Origin: Guillardia theta CCMP2712
Taxonomy: Eukaryota; Cryptophyceae; Pyrenomonadales; Geminigeraceae
Reading direction: 5' to 3'
Assembly (NCBI RefSeq): GCF_000315625.1
Contig: NW_005434669.1
Span: forward strand, 772,657 to 836,656
Length of the DNA stretch: 64,000 nt
Shown: positions 21,818 through 31,892 of the stretch, piece by piece
Layout of the letters: the number at the start of each line of letters is the position of its first letter
How positions within the stretch are numbered: the stretch's first letter is position 1
Notes under the pieces: generated by a model
The model's input: the letters and a program-made list of their open reading frames with translations, nothing else
Databases searched by the model: none
Told to the model about the DNA's origin: nothing
Position numbers and translations under genes: made by a program

Positions 21818-22207
21818 TCATCCGCCGAACGATGGTGGATTGCTTTGATTCATCCATCTTTCAATCTTCATTTTGGTTTCTCTGTCACAAGTCTGCGTGT
21901 TCTTTCGTTCTATTGCGCCATGGAATGTGTCGTTCATGTACACTGTCTCCGTCTTGCGGCCTGGTTTCGAGTTGGCTGCCCTTGGCGTGTCAGCCCTTGT
22001 CTCGGCAAAAATCCCATTGAGAGGGGAGCTGACAGTCTCGACCAAGTTTTTTGCTGCATCCTCTACTTGAAACATCCAGTTCTGGAACGAGTGATTCACA
22101 ACATACACCATCTGGTTCAAAGGATCATGTGCTGGTGGCGCAGGGGCTGTGCTATGATTCGCCCCCTTGCTTCGATTCGCGGACATGTTAGACGGCACCC
22201 GTGACAT
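21818..22207 (-). CDS. Small hydrophilic unknown protein
   Basis: 129 residues from the ATG at 22207 (MSRVPSNMSANRSKGANHST), single exon. The middle has QMVYVVNHSFQNWMFQVEDA, the rest is polar with Lys/Arg and Asn. No signal peptide, membrane segment or known motif. It converges on the coiled-coil gene. Support is only length, ATG and composition, and an antisense frame overlaps. Confidence 0.4.
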   Translation of the reverse strand: MSRVPSNMSANRSKGANHSTAPAPPAHDPLNQMVYVVNHSFQNWMFQVEDAAKNLVETVSSPLNGIFAETRADTPRAANSKPGRKTETVYMNDTFHGAIERKNTQTCDRETKMKIERWMNQSNPPSFGG

Positions 22208-23951
22208 AGGAGAAAATCGTTTGAATGGTGTTGACGGGCGTAGAAAGGAAAATTCAGAAAGGCCCCTGCAGTACGAGAGAGGGCTGTATCAATATTATGA
22301 TCACTGTTGCCTTCAGAACTATCTTGCAATCAACGATGAAAGCTGGCAATGCAGAAGAGCAATGCAGTACAGATAGGAGGAGAAGGGCAGGCAGGAGCAA
22401 TGGATAGAGGAGTTGGTGAGTGGGAGTGGGAGCGAGGGAGGAACAGGTGGAGGTTGGATGAAGAGGTAGGAGGCAGTGTCGGTGTACAGGTGAAGGAGAC
22501 CGACACCAGTAAAAGAGCACTTGTATCACAAGCCATCCCTAGGGGTAGGGGTATCTTTTTTGTGGGTGATCTACCCTAATTTTGATTGAGATTTGAGGGG
22601 GTACCTATCGTTATGGTGCATGGATTTAGTTCTCAAGGCAAGGTGGGGTATGCTTTACATGCTTTTTCTTTTTTCTGAAAAGGAAAAATCGATTAGTTGC
22701 AACACTACGGGGTAGGGTTATCAAGGGAGGGGTACAGCATATAATTTTGAGTTTTCCCTAATGCTCATATGCAGACTTGACACTATATATATGGTAGTAA
22801 TATGAAAAGAGGTTAAAGTCTTGACCCCTATAACATTAATGACAAAGTTTTGACGGTATGGGGTAGGGTTCAAGAAAGAAAGGGGGTAGTCTGTCGTTGT
22901 CTTGTCACAGTGAAGAGTCAAAGATAATCCGGGAGGGGGGTGGGTGAATGTGACCCCTGGGGGGCCCTATGAACTTGAGTACCCCTTTTTCCCCCAGACA
23001 ATAGTAGGGTCCACAATGATTCTATTACTGCAAAGGTGACCCCCACCCCCTTCGGAGAACAAAATCTAATTTCGTACCGTACAGGCTCGAGACCAGAGAG
23101 TACCCCATACTTCCCCTGTCCACTCCAATCATTCGCGACGGTAGGGTCCTTCTAGGCTTCACTTCCTGACTCTTTGCTTGTTTTTTCCCTTTTTTTCCTT
23201 TTGGTGATTTTTACATTTATTGTTCCGAACTTGAAGCCTGAGGCCGAACTTGCTGTCGGACTCTGTGAAGTCACGGGCCGGTCCGACCGGGCCGGCCCGG
23301 CGGACTCGGGCCGAGGCCGCCGGGAACTGACCGAGTCCGATCCCTCGGACCGTCCGGGGGAGTCCGACCGATAAGGTCAAGGCGCCGGATGCACTGAGAC
23401 CGTGGCAGTGAGCCGGCGGCGGAGCGCCCGGCCCCTGCTCAGTCTCGAGGGCTGGTCACCGGGTCCGGCGCCGGGCGATCCGGGGGGCCGGCCGCAGGAG
23501 CCCCGGCGACCGAGTCGGACCGTACTCCGGCCCGGCCCGGAACGCGCCGCCGGCTCCCGGCACCCAGGCCGAATTTCACGTGCCAGCATGAGACAACAGA
23601 AGTCATGGCGGATAGACGGGAAGAAGAAACACGATAGGAATGAGGTCGAGAAGACGGGAGATTTCACTATATTTGTCATGCTAGAAGCCTTGAAAAGAGC
23701 TAGGCAAATGCATGGACGTAGAAGGAGAGGAGGGTTGAAAAGTAGATGTTGAAAAGTAGATGTTGAAATCGAAGATAGGAATATACGACAGGATAACTCT
23801 TACGATTGTCGAGCTCAGTTGTTGGCTGCTATTGGGCGATCATGAATAATTTTGATGCATATCATTTATCTTGACCTGCTTTGAATCGCTTGACAGGCTT
23901 TTGCCATATTCTGGGAATATCAAAGTTGAGTTGAGCGAAACTGTCTTGGAA
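22208..23951. other. Spacer with G-run patch and GC island
   Basis: About 22540-23140 carries GGGGTA/TACCCC words; about 23260-23580 is a CCGG-rich island without the 40-nt motif. No gene supported. Confidence 0.45.
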
Positions 23952-25171
23952 ATGGGGAAGGATTCAGAAAAATCGTCGAAAAAGCGAAAGAGATCGGCCG
24001 AAGATGATTCCGCTGTGAAAGATAGTGAAGGTCTAACATGAATTGCTTATTTTGGATCATGAATGACATGGTTGCTCTGTAGAATGTAAGACACTGAATG
24101 ACAGTCGTCCTGAAACCAAGAAGATAACCAAGGCAATGAAAAAGATAGGAGAGTCCGTTGGATTGACGTTCAGCGGACAAGACAAGCTTGAAGTTGAATT
24201 TGAATCTCTCTGGGAAAATTTTCCAAAGCCAAAACGAATAAAGAAACTCCCCGACGCGCAGAAAGAAAAAGCTGTATGTGACAGCGATTTCATTTATGAT
24301 TTTGCTGACTTTGGTGTAACGCAGATGTCAAGGATATTCTCTATTTGCACCAGATCGTCAGAATTATCGTCGAAGCTCCTTCACAGGTATGCTTTGAAAT
24401 ATGCCGGTATGAGTCTGAACAGACGCACAAGGTTCGGGGACAAACATTGTGTTGGCGGAGTGGCAGGATTGGGTATAGACATGCCCGACGAGCTTGTTGT
24501 CAGGGTAGAGAAGAAGGCGGACAGAATTCTTGACAACGAGGAACTGTGAGTTTTTTGTGTACGACATCATGGATACGAGCTCCATACTGACACTCCTGAT
24601 TGTCAGGTGGAAACGAACTTTAGGTGCAAGCCGTCGCTGTGTGCATGCATCTCTCAAACACTTGAGCGATGCATTGCGTGAGGAAGATCAGTCAGACACC
24701 GCAGATGCTGATGCTGCATGGACCGAGGCATCTCAGGCAGATGTTGAGGCAAACGAGGAGGACAAGACAGAAGACGAAAGAGACGAGAATGCTGCTTTGA
24801 GAGCAGAGCGGGGAGGCAAAGCAGAATCTAGCACGAGCGGCTTCATGGAGTGGTACATGTCAAAGTTTACAGACTCGTTTGCAGAGGAGTTAGATTCCAT
24901 TCGTTCGAAGGTGAAGGACGAAGTTGCAAGGTGCTGTGCTGGAATTGACCGATAAGCTCAGGAGGAGCTCGACGCAAACGGTGTCAGCCTGCTGGTGGAT
25001 GCGATCAAGTCAGGAGTTGATGTCATTCCCAAGGTTGAGAGGTGATGGTCGGTGTTGGCGTCCGACCAGCGCTCACTGATGTCTATGAAGGTACCTTTGC
25101 ATGCCAAGTGATAGGGCAAAACAAGACTCCTCCTCCTCCAAGTCGACGAAGAAGATCAAGAAATCCAAGTG
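23952..25171 (+). CDS. Lysine-rich protein with Rsa3-like C-terminus
   Basis: ATG at 23952; the start MGKDSEKSSKKRKRSAEDDS is NLS-like. Spliced exons then give ITKAMKKIGESVGLTFSGQD, VKDILYLHQIVRIIVEAPSQ, DMPDELVVRVEKKADRILDN and an acidic linker rich in Asp/Glu/Ala. The C-terminus reads SGFMEWYMSKFTDSFAEELD, then KEELDANGVSLLVDAIKSGV and a Lys-rich tail, STKKIKKSK. The penultimate intron (GTGATGG...TGATAG, 25043-25113) restores frame into that tail. The FMEWYM..F.EELD..R...L..LV.A...G pattern resembles the short Rsa3 domain of a yeast 60S assembly factor. That is pattern recall, not a search, and the middle of the protein is unplaced. Probably nuclear or nucleolar. Confidence 0.5.
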
Positions 25172-25392
25172 AGATGAATTTTGCGATGGCAATGCCAATA
25201 AAGAGATAGCCATGCCCCGCGATTATGACAGGATTCATGTCATGAGAATATGATTTCTTCCTTCACGCAATTCTCCGTATTCTCTATTTCTTCTCTTTTT
25301 TTCTCGTCTTCAAGTGTGTAAAACCGCAATGCAAAGTCTTTGTGGCCCCTCAACTGTTTCAGCAAGAGATCTCACATTGTTGTTATACCATA

Positions 25393-26600
25393 TCACTGCA
25401 CCTTAGCTCGTCTTGTGTAATGTGCGTTTGCCATCAGAAGTTCCACCTGCACAAAAAGGAGAGCAGTGAGAAATGTTTTGAAGAAGATAGTCACTACCAA
25501 TTCGGTCTGATTGTTCTGTTTCGCCATCTTGATCGCGTCGCTTCCATCCTCGTTGACTACCTCATACGAAGATCCGTACTCAAGGAGTTTCTTCACCACC
25601 TGTGTCTTGTTGTGACCCCTTCAGCATCAGGAGGATCAGCAAACTTGCCCTCCCCTGTCCTCGAGAGGTTGCCAGGAGGAGAGCAGAATTGCCATCCTTG
25701 TCTCGAATAGTATCATTCGCTCCATTCTCTAACAGCACGTCGACCTGCCAGGCACGATGAGGGTCGCTCCTGCTGACGTGGTCGATCTACCGAGCACTCC
25801 CTTCCCAACATAGCAGCATGATGGAGAGGGGTCTTCCCATGCGCATCCTGACTGTCAATGTCGGCGTCGTTCAGGATCAGATGTTCCACCATGCTGTATC
25901 TGTCTCAGCATTCAGCTCGAGCCTTCGGTGGCACAGGACACAGAGACTCGTCTTTGATGGCTGCGAGATGCAGAGCCGTCCGATTTCGCACATCCCTCTG
26001 ATCTACATCAACCTGCTTGCATTACAGCAGCGTCATATTGTAACTGGATCCTTACCCCGTACTGCAGGAGCAGATCGACGATTGTTGCCTGCCCGGAAAG
26101 AGCGGCATGATGGAGCGGGATTCCTGAAGCGATCGAGATGAGAAGAGTCTCTGACTAGACAGAGAGATGAAAATGTTCCACCCGAGCTGATAGAACCCTC
26201 GGCCTGTCCTCACCGTCAGTCCACGGTGATCAGGTGCAAGAGTCAACCAGTCCGCACGGATCGTACGCACTCTCGAGAAGGAAGGTAATGTCGTGTAGGT
26301 GCCCCTTGGAACAGGCCTGAGAGTCTTGTCAGACAATGTTTGCTTCCTTCCTCCTGCTTTTCCTCGCTCACATACCTTACATAGCCTCCTGATCGCTTCT
26401 TCGTCCTCAGTGAGCGGTAGACCCCCCCACTCCTCCCGATCTGCCCCCGTGCTGTCCTCCCCAGACACAGCGCCTCTGCTCTTGGTGAGCATGTCCAGAT
26501 CTTCGACCCGGGTCTCCTCCTCCAGCCCCCCTCGCAGCTTCATCGTCCTCCCCTTCTCCCCTTCAACCCACATCGCAATCGCCAGGATCGCTACCAGCAT
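25393..26600 (-). CDS. Ankyrin-repeat protein with signal peptide
   Basis: The first ATG (26600) gives MLVAILAIAMWVEGEKGRT, a short hydrophobic signal sequence, then a ~130-residue acidic/basic region. Ankyrin repeats follow in separate exons: SGIPLHHAALSGQATIVDLL (about 26080-26140), RDVRNRTALHLAAIKDE (about 25940-26000), VEHLILNDADIDSQDAHGKT with PLHHA (about 25810-25890), VLLENGANDTIRDKDGNSAL (about 25670-25740) and KLLEYGSSYEVVNEDGSD (about 25530-25600). The protein ends VELLMANAHYTRRAKVQ. Ankyrin repeats bind proteins; entry to the ER, and perhaps the periplastid space, is inferred from the leader. No F residue stands at the cleavage site, so plastid stroma is not indicated. Confidence 0.65.
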
Positions 26601-26708
26601 AGTTGAGCCGGGGCTCAACTAAAATGTAACGGACACAATAACGGAAGATACCCTCCTCCCCGCACTGAGCCCAGAATAGCGATCAATGCAGAACTTCACG
26701 TGCGGTAG

Positions 26709-29700
26709 ATGAGAATGGGGAAGCGGAAGGCTGGGGGGGGAGGAGCAGGAGAAGATGAAGCGGGAGGAGGAGCGGGAGCGAGAGCAGGAGCAGAACTCGC
26801 TGCCATAAGTGCGAGCCCGGGAACGAAGGAGAGCACTCCCAAGTCAAAACCGTCTTCGAGCTCGCTGTCGTCAAAGAGAAGGCGCAAGAGTGGAGGACAA
26901 ACAGCGAATGTAAGCGGCATGATGCGATTCTTGTTGCGACGAAGTTCTTGTCATGACTTCTCTCTCCCAACCTGCATGCTGTATCTCAGTACCGATCTGA
27001 TCTTCACTTGTTGACAGGAGGGGTCGGAAAAGAAAATCAAGCTGAGAGCAGTTGTCCCCAAAGTCGTTCCATGGATCGACTGGGACGAATGGTTGAATGT
27101 AGCAGAGAATGTCTTCTCAGACGACAAGGAACGTGCTCGAGTTGCGGTTGAGAGGATACGGACATGGCAGAGCAGGGGAAAGGTGGGAGGGGGAGCCGCA
27201 GAGATGCAGAGGGAGCGATGATGAGATGATGCAGGTCCCACACTCAGCTGAGGCTACAGCAGCTCTGGTGGAGATCAACTGCAGCAGCGACCAACACAGT
27301 GTCTACGAACTTCGTCTGATGTGAGGGGAGGGGTGGGGGGGATGAAGGGGTGGGGGATGATTCAGGATGGACCAGGTACTCGATGAGTATCATACGGTTC
27401 GTCAACGGTATCGTCGACTCTGTTCAGCAAAGGAAGTTTGCTTCTCCCATCTCCGACCTTGCTGAACATGCGGCCGTACCGCGAATCCTTGTGGATGTGA
27501 GAAGCTTGTTCCCTGCTCCTCTTCGGACTCACCTGGCCTCAGATTCGACATGCTGCCTCGCATAACAACCTTCCCACGCTTCCAGTTCTCCGCGTCGCGA
27601 CTGAGAGTGCTCTGGTATGCGACCTGATCTGTTGGGGTGATTGAAGTGACCTGATGCAACGCCAGGCTTGGCTCAGGCATCACTACTGGGACCCACAGGC
27701 TGCGGTGCTTTCGCGGCTTGAGTTGTTGTGGCGAGATGGTGACGTTGGTGCTGTCAGACATTGAAGAACGCGAAAGACTTCCTTGAGCCGTGCATCAGGT
27801 TGATTCTGTTGCAGCTGTTGTCTGCATGGACTTGGGTGACCCGTTTGCTGTCGTTACCAACAGAGACTATGTTGGGGTCAGAAGTCGACTCATTGCGGTA
27901 GCGAGCAAGAAGGTTACAGACAAGACAGACAAGACAAAGCTTGAAACCAAGAAGCGAGAGTTAGAGGTGAAGGACAAGGTTAAATGCGAGAGAGTGGACG
28001 GTCACACGTTGCTGCAGGAGAAGTCACTCGAGCTGCTCCGTCTCATCTTGCAGTCTACTCCCATCACCGACATTCACAACTCCTTGATCCTGCATGTGGG
28101 GTTCGTACTTCCCTCTCCCTTCCTCTGACCCTCAGCAGATTTTCAAGACCTCCATCCTCATTCTGCAGGAGACTCTTGCTGACGTCATCGACGCAAAGAG
28201 AACTCCGACGAAGAAGGTGCAAGGAATCGCCCCGCTCCCCGCACGCATCGTTTTCTTCGTATCAAAGACATCATCGTAGAAATTACGCATGGAGGGTGGT
28301 TAGAAGATAGATCAGAATGATGTTGAAACTAAGAAGAAGATAGATCAGAATGATGTTGAAACTAAGAAGAAGGTAGAGAAACACGAGGAGGAGCAAGAGG
28401 AGGAGCAAGGGGAGGAGCAGGCGTGAAGGGAGGAGGAGCATGGGGAGGAGGAGGAGGAGGAGGATGTAAAATGTTAAAGGGGGCAGTGAAACGAATGGCA
28501 GAATGAGTGAATAACTCCGTAGAAACAGGTTTAACAGTATATTGACATGACGAGATGGCAACGTTACTCCTCCTAGATATGGATGGTTGTTCTCACTACT
28601 AAACATGTTAGCAGGACTTTGACCGCATCACTCATTATGTTTTCGATATCTGGAAAGTTGCACTACAGGAATTCACAGGTCCCATCCTCTTTCTTCCCTT
28701 TCCCCACCTTCCCGTCCTCCTCCTGCGCATTCCTGCATTCACTGCTCACAATCTTGAAACGTTGGTATCAGATCAGTACCCTCAATTTCGGGGAATGTTC
28801 AACAGCGCCTTGCTGGACGCCCTTTCTTTGCTCTCCATCTTTGAGAAAGGTACGAGCAAGACATGGTTAGAGATGGTGATGAAGGGATGCACATAGACAA
28901 GAATGAGAGAAGGGCTGGGAGCAGACAGGGAAGAAGACGAGGAGAACGGGAAGGAGTAGCAGGAGGACGACGAGGTGGTGGTAGTGATGGTGCAGGAAGC
29001 GGAGGAAGAGGAGCAAGAGGAGAAAGAGAAGAAAGAAGGAGACACTTTATGGGCTGACGGAGAGTTTGCAGCAGAGGCAGGAGGCTCCCCCATGAAGGAT
29101 CTGCTACCGCTCAAGACGGCGGAGGAAACCAGCACCTTCGGGCTTATCTTGGTCGAATGGATCTCGTCGGTCAACACGGATGACAAGGGCAGCAACTGGA
29201 AGGACGATGATGAGGTCAAGAGGATTGTTCGATGCTGCGTTGATTCTCCTAGCGCCTGGTCGTTGAGCATGTAAGACCCTCCATGTTGTCCCTCTCTTCT
29301 TCTTCCTGGTGGTTTTTTCTCCCTCCGCTCCCATGTATCAGCTTGGAGGGGTTGACTCCTTCTCTTCTCCTGCTGGTCAGTCTGGAGAAGATTTCTGCAA
29401 GCTCAAAGGGGAGGGAAGTCGCAAGAGCTCTCGGTGAGCTGCGCCCCGGCCCATTGCGCACTCGCTGACCTCCCGCCCCTCCTGTCAGAATACCTGCGCG
29501 GGTTTCAGAGCTTCTTTGACGAGAAACCGTCAATATCGTCTGCAACTTCGGAGCTCGGGATGGAGGAAGTTTGCAAGGATCTCTCTATGTGGGAGGAGAG
29601 ATCGCAGCGAAGGCATGCCCCGTCCATGAGAGGTTGGAGCGTCGTTGAAGATTGGCTGCCATGCCCTATCGGGACGGTACTTCCTCTTCCTCCCCTTCGC

Positions 29701-30097
29701 TCAGATTGCTCCTTCTTTCCAGGCCTTTCCGTTTCTCCTCTCTCTCACCTCCTCGTTTTCCTCCTCTAATCCTGGACACATTTGTGAAGGTGTTCGGCAA
29801 GCAAGTCTCGTTGAGGCTTGGGGAGGAGGATTGCAAGGAGGAGCAGACTGAAACTGTTCTTGATACTGCGCTACCTCCGTTCCCTCGAGCTCATGAGCAG
29901 GCGATCACGTCACCAAGGGAAGAAGCGGAGGGAGGGAGGACAGAGCGTGCGTGCTCCCCTGTGGACAAGGGAGCTTGTGCTGTGTCAGACCTGATAGGTG
30001 AAGTTGGAGATGAGGAAGGGAAGTGACTGATGAGTCTGACATGGCAGATGAAACCTGGATCCACAAGACGTCCTCGATGATCAAACTCCTCGTGTGA
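26709..30097 (+). CDS. LAS1: LAS1-like pre-rRNA processing nuclease
   Basis: ATG at 26709, at least nine exons, stop at 30095-30097. A Gly/Ala/Lys-rich start is followed by the Las1 domain: VVPWIDWDEWLNVAENVFSD, VERIRTWQSRGK, then ELRLMYSMSIIRFVNGIVDS, ILVDIRHAASHNNLPTLPVL and ALAWLRHHYW. RHAASH is the HEPN-type Rx4H catalytic motif. Further exons (about 27800-29270) give helical repeats, including FDRITHYVFDIWKVALQEFT. The C-terminal region holds WLPCPIG (about 29656-29676), matching the conserved W-PIG element of the Las1 tail that contacts the Grc3/NOL9 kinase. LAS1 cuts the ITS2 spacer of pre-rRNA in the nucleus. The introns at 26910-27017, 27320-27374 and 27500-27541 are clear; the exons at 28000-29000 are less certain. 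Confidence 0.8.
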
Positions 30098-30322
30098 GGG
30101 CAGGAGATGCTTTCGACCACGTGATGGTGATGGCCATGATGAAGACGATGATGACGACGACTTCTAAGACAATGCCAATGATGCCAATGATGCCGATGCC
30201 GATGATGAAATGATGATGATGATGATGATGATGGAGCAGCTAGCACAGCATCATCAAAGTCAAGTATAGGGGCCCAGAGGCATGAATCAATCTTTCAGTT
30301 GTCAGCCTTGTTTTCCTACCCT

Positions 30323-31339
30323 CTAGTTCTGCAGCAGGAGCGAGGTCACCTCCGTCACGTCCTCTGTCTTCTCCCACAGCTTCTTCGCATCCTCCTCACT
30401 GTAGAATTTGAGCGAAGAGTAGTCCTCTAGCGTGTTGCCAATCACTACCGGCGGCCCCGCTATCATGAAAGCTGGGCCGATGTACTTGTCGCCAGGGGCA
30501 TCGAAGGCCGCACGAAGGAGGGATAGGACGCCCCTCCTCGGAGTCATTCCCAGACCAAGTCTGTTTCCTCTTACCACCATGCTCCTGAACAGATCGTCGC
30601 CGGTCGCGCGCTCCTGCAGCTCAGTCACTGTCCATCCGGGGTGGGCGGCAGTGGCTGTGACTCCGATCCTCCTGGCCTTGCGGTTCAGCTCATGCGCGAA
30701 GAGCAAGTTCGCCCTCTTGGAGGATGCGTACGCTCTGAACGCATCGTACGGTCGCTTCTCATAGTTGAGATCGTCGATGTCCAGCCCGGGGAACGAATGC
30801 ACACTGCTACTGTGCATTACGACCCGCCCGACTCCTTTAGCCAGTAGCGGAAGAAGCTGGAGGGTGAGGATGAAGTGTCCGAAATGGTTGACAGCAATCT
30901 GCCCCTCCCATCCTTTGGAGTTTCGAGTCTCCACAATGGCCATAACCCCAGCATTGTTCAGGAGGTAGTCGATCCTGTTGTACTTCTCGCTCACCCGCTT
31001 CACAAATGCATCGATGCTGTCAGGCTCCATCAGATCGAGGATCTCCACCACCACCTTTCCCTTCACACGACCAGAGGCTTTCATCTCTTTCAGCGCCTGC
31101 TCTCCCTTCTGCTTGGATCGGCAGCCCATGATCACATTGTACCCCTTCTCTCCCAGGATTGTAGCTGCTGCCAGACCCAGTCCCGCGCTGGCTCCAGTGA
31201 TGACGACAACCTTGTCCTTGCCATCTCCAATCTTGTCTTCGTTCCAGGACAGGGGACCGTCTCCTCCTTCTGCCCATATAATCCACAACCTCACAGCCAC
31301 TGCCACTAGCGCTCCACCGATCACCAGCCCCCACCGCAT
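30323..31339 (-). CDS. Membrane-anchored short-chain dehydrogenase/reductase
   Basis: First ATG at 31339, 338 residues, single exon. An N-terminal anchor, MRWGLVIGGALVAVAVRLWI, precedes a classical Rossmann domain: cofactor motif TGASAGLG, an Arg-containing stretch MGCRSK after beta-2 that favours NADP, NNAG, and the catalytic Ser in HSSSVHS with Tyr-Lys in YASSK. After it, AAHPGWTVTEL is the P-G segment typical of retinol dehydrogenase/WWOX-like and protochlorophyllide reductase-like members. It probably faces the cytosol or lumen of an ER-type membrane and reduces a hydrophobic carbonyl; the substrate is unknown. Convergent with LAS1 and divergent from the PHD gene. Confidence 0.9.
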   Translation of the reverse strand: MRWGLVIGGALVAVAVRLWIIWAEGGDGPLSWNEDKIGDGKDKVVVITGASAGLGLAAATILGEKGYNVIMGCRSKQKGEQALKEMKASGRVKGKVVVEILDLMEPDSIDAFVKRVSEKYNRIDYLLNNAGVMAIVETRNSKGWEGQIAVNHFGHFILTLQLLPLLAKGVGRVVMHSSSVHSFPGLDIDDLNYEKRPYDAFRAYASSKRANLLFAHELNRKARRIGVTATAAHPGWTVTELQERATGDDLFRSMVVRGNRLGLGMTPRRGVLSLLRAAFDAPGDKYIGPAFMIAGPPVVIGNTLEDYSSLKFYSEEDAKKLWEKTEDVTEVTSLLLQN

Positions 31340-31892
31340 TGTTCCGCGCGGTAGGACGATGAGGAATGAGGGGTGGTGAACCCCCACGGAGAAAGGAAAG
31401 CAAAGGGGTGGTGGTGGTTGGTCCAGGAGCCGGGGAGTCTGGTAGTTACAATTCCGTTACAATCCTAATTTCACTCAGTTCTGAAGTAGATAATTTGAAG
31501 TGCTGTCCTCACAAAAGACTCTTCTAGAAACGTGAGGCGAACTTGTATTTATAATGTATTTCACATCCAATTATCGTGGGGGTGCCAACATTGTCACAGG
31601 AGACACATTTTCTTCAAATTCATTGTCTAAGTTTGAAATTATATGATGTAAATATCAAATTTCGACCACACCAGCTGCACTCATGAAACAAATCTTGGGT
31701 GCTGATTTTGCCGGCTAAATGAATCGACGATGGAACATGGACTGGAGCGCCGTGGAACAGCATGGAAGGGAAGGGAAAGGAACGAGAGGGGATACACAGA
31801 ACATCGCTGAAACAATGATGAGCATCAGTAAGGAAGATCTGAACCCCGCCGCTCTCTGCTGAGACAGTATCCTCTAAAGTCTCTTGGTCCAC
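31340..31892. promoter_or_regulatory. Shared divergent promoter region
   Basis: 553 bp between the divergent starts of the dehydrogenase and the PHD-finger gene, AT-rich in the middle (31500-31660). No conserved element recognised. Confidence 0.5.

Noticed and set aside
30120-30240. Met/Thr-rich tail of LAS1 from the GATGAT tract
   Set aside because: Splicing at 29999-30047 gives an earlier stop at 30095-30097, so the tract is better read as 3' UTR.
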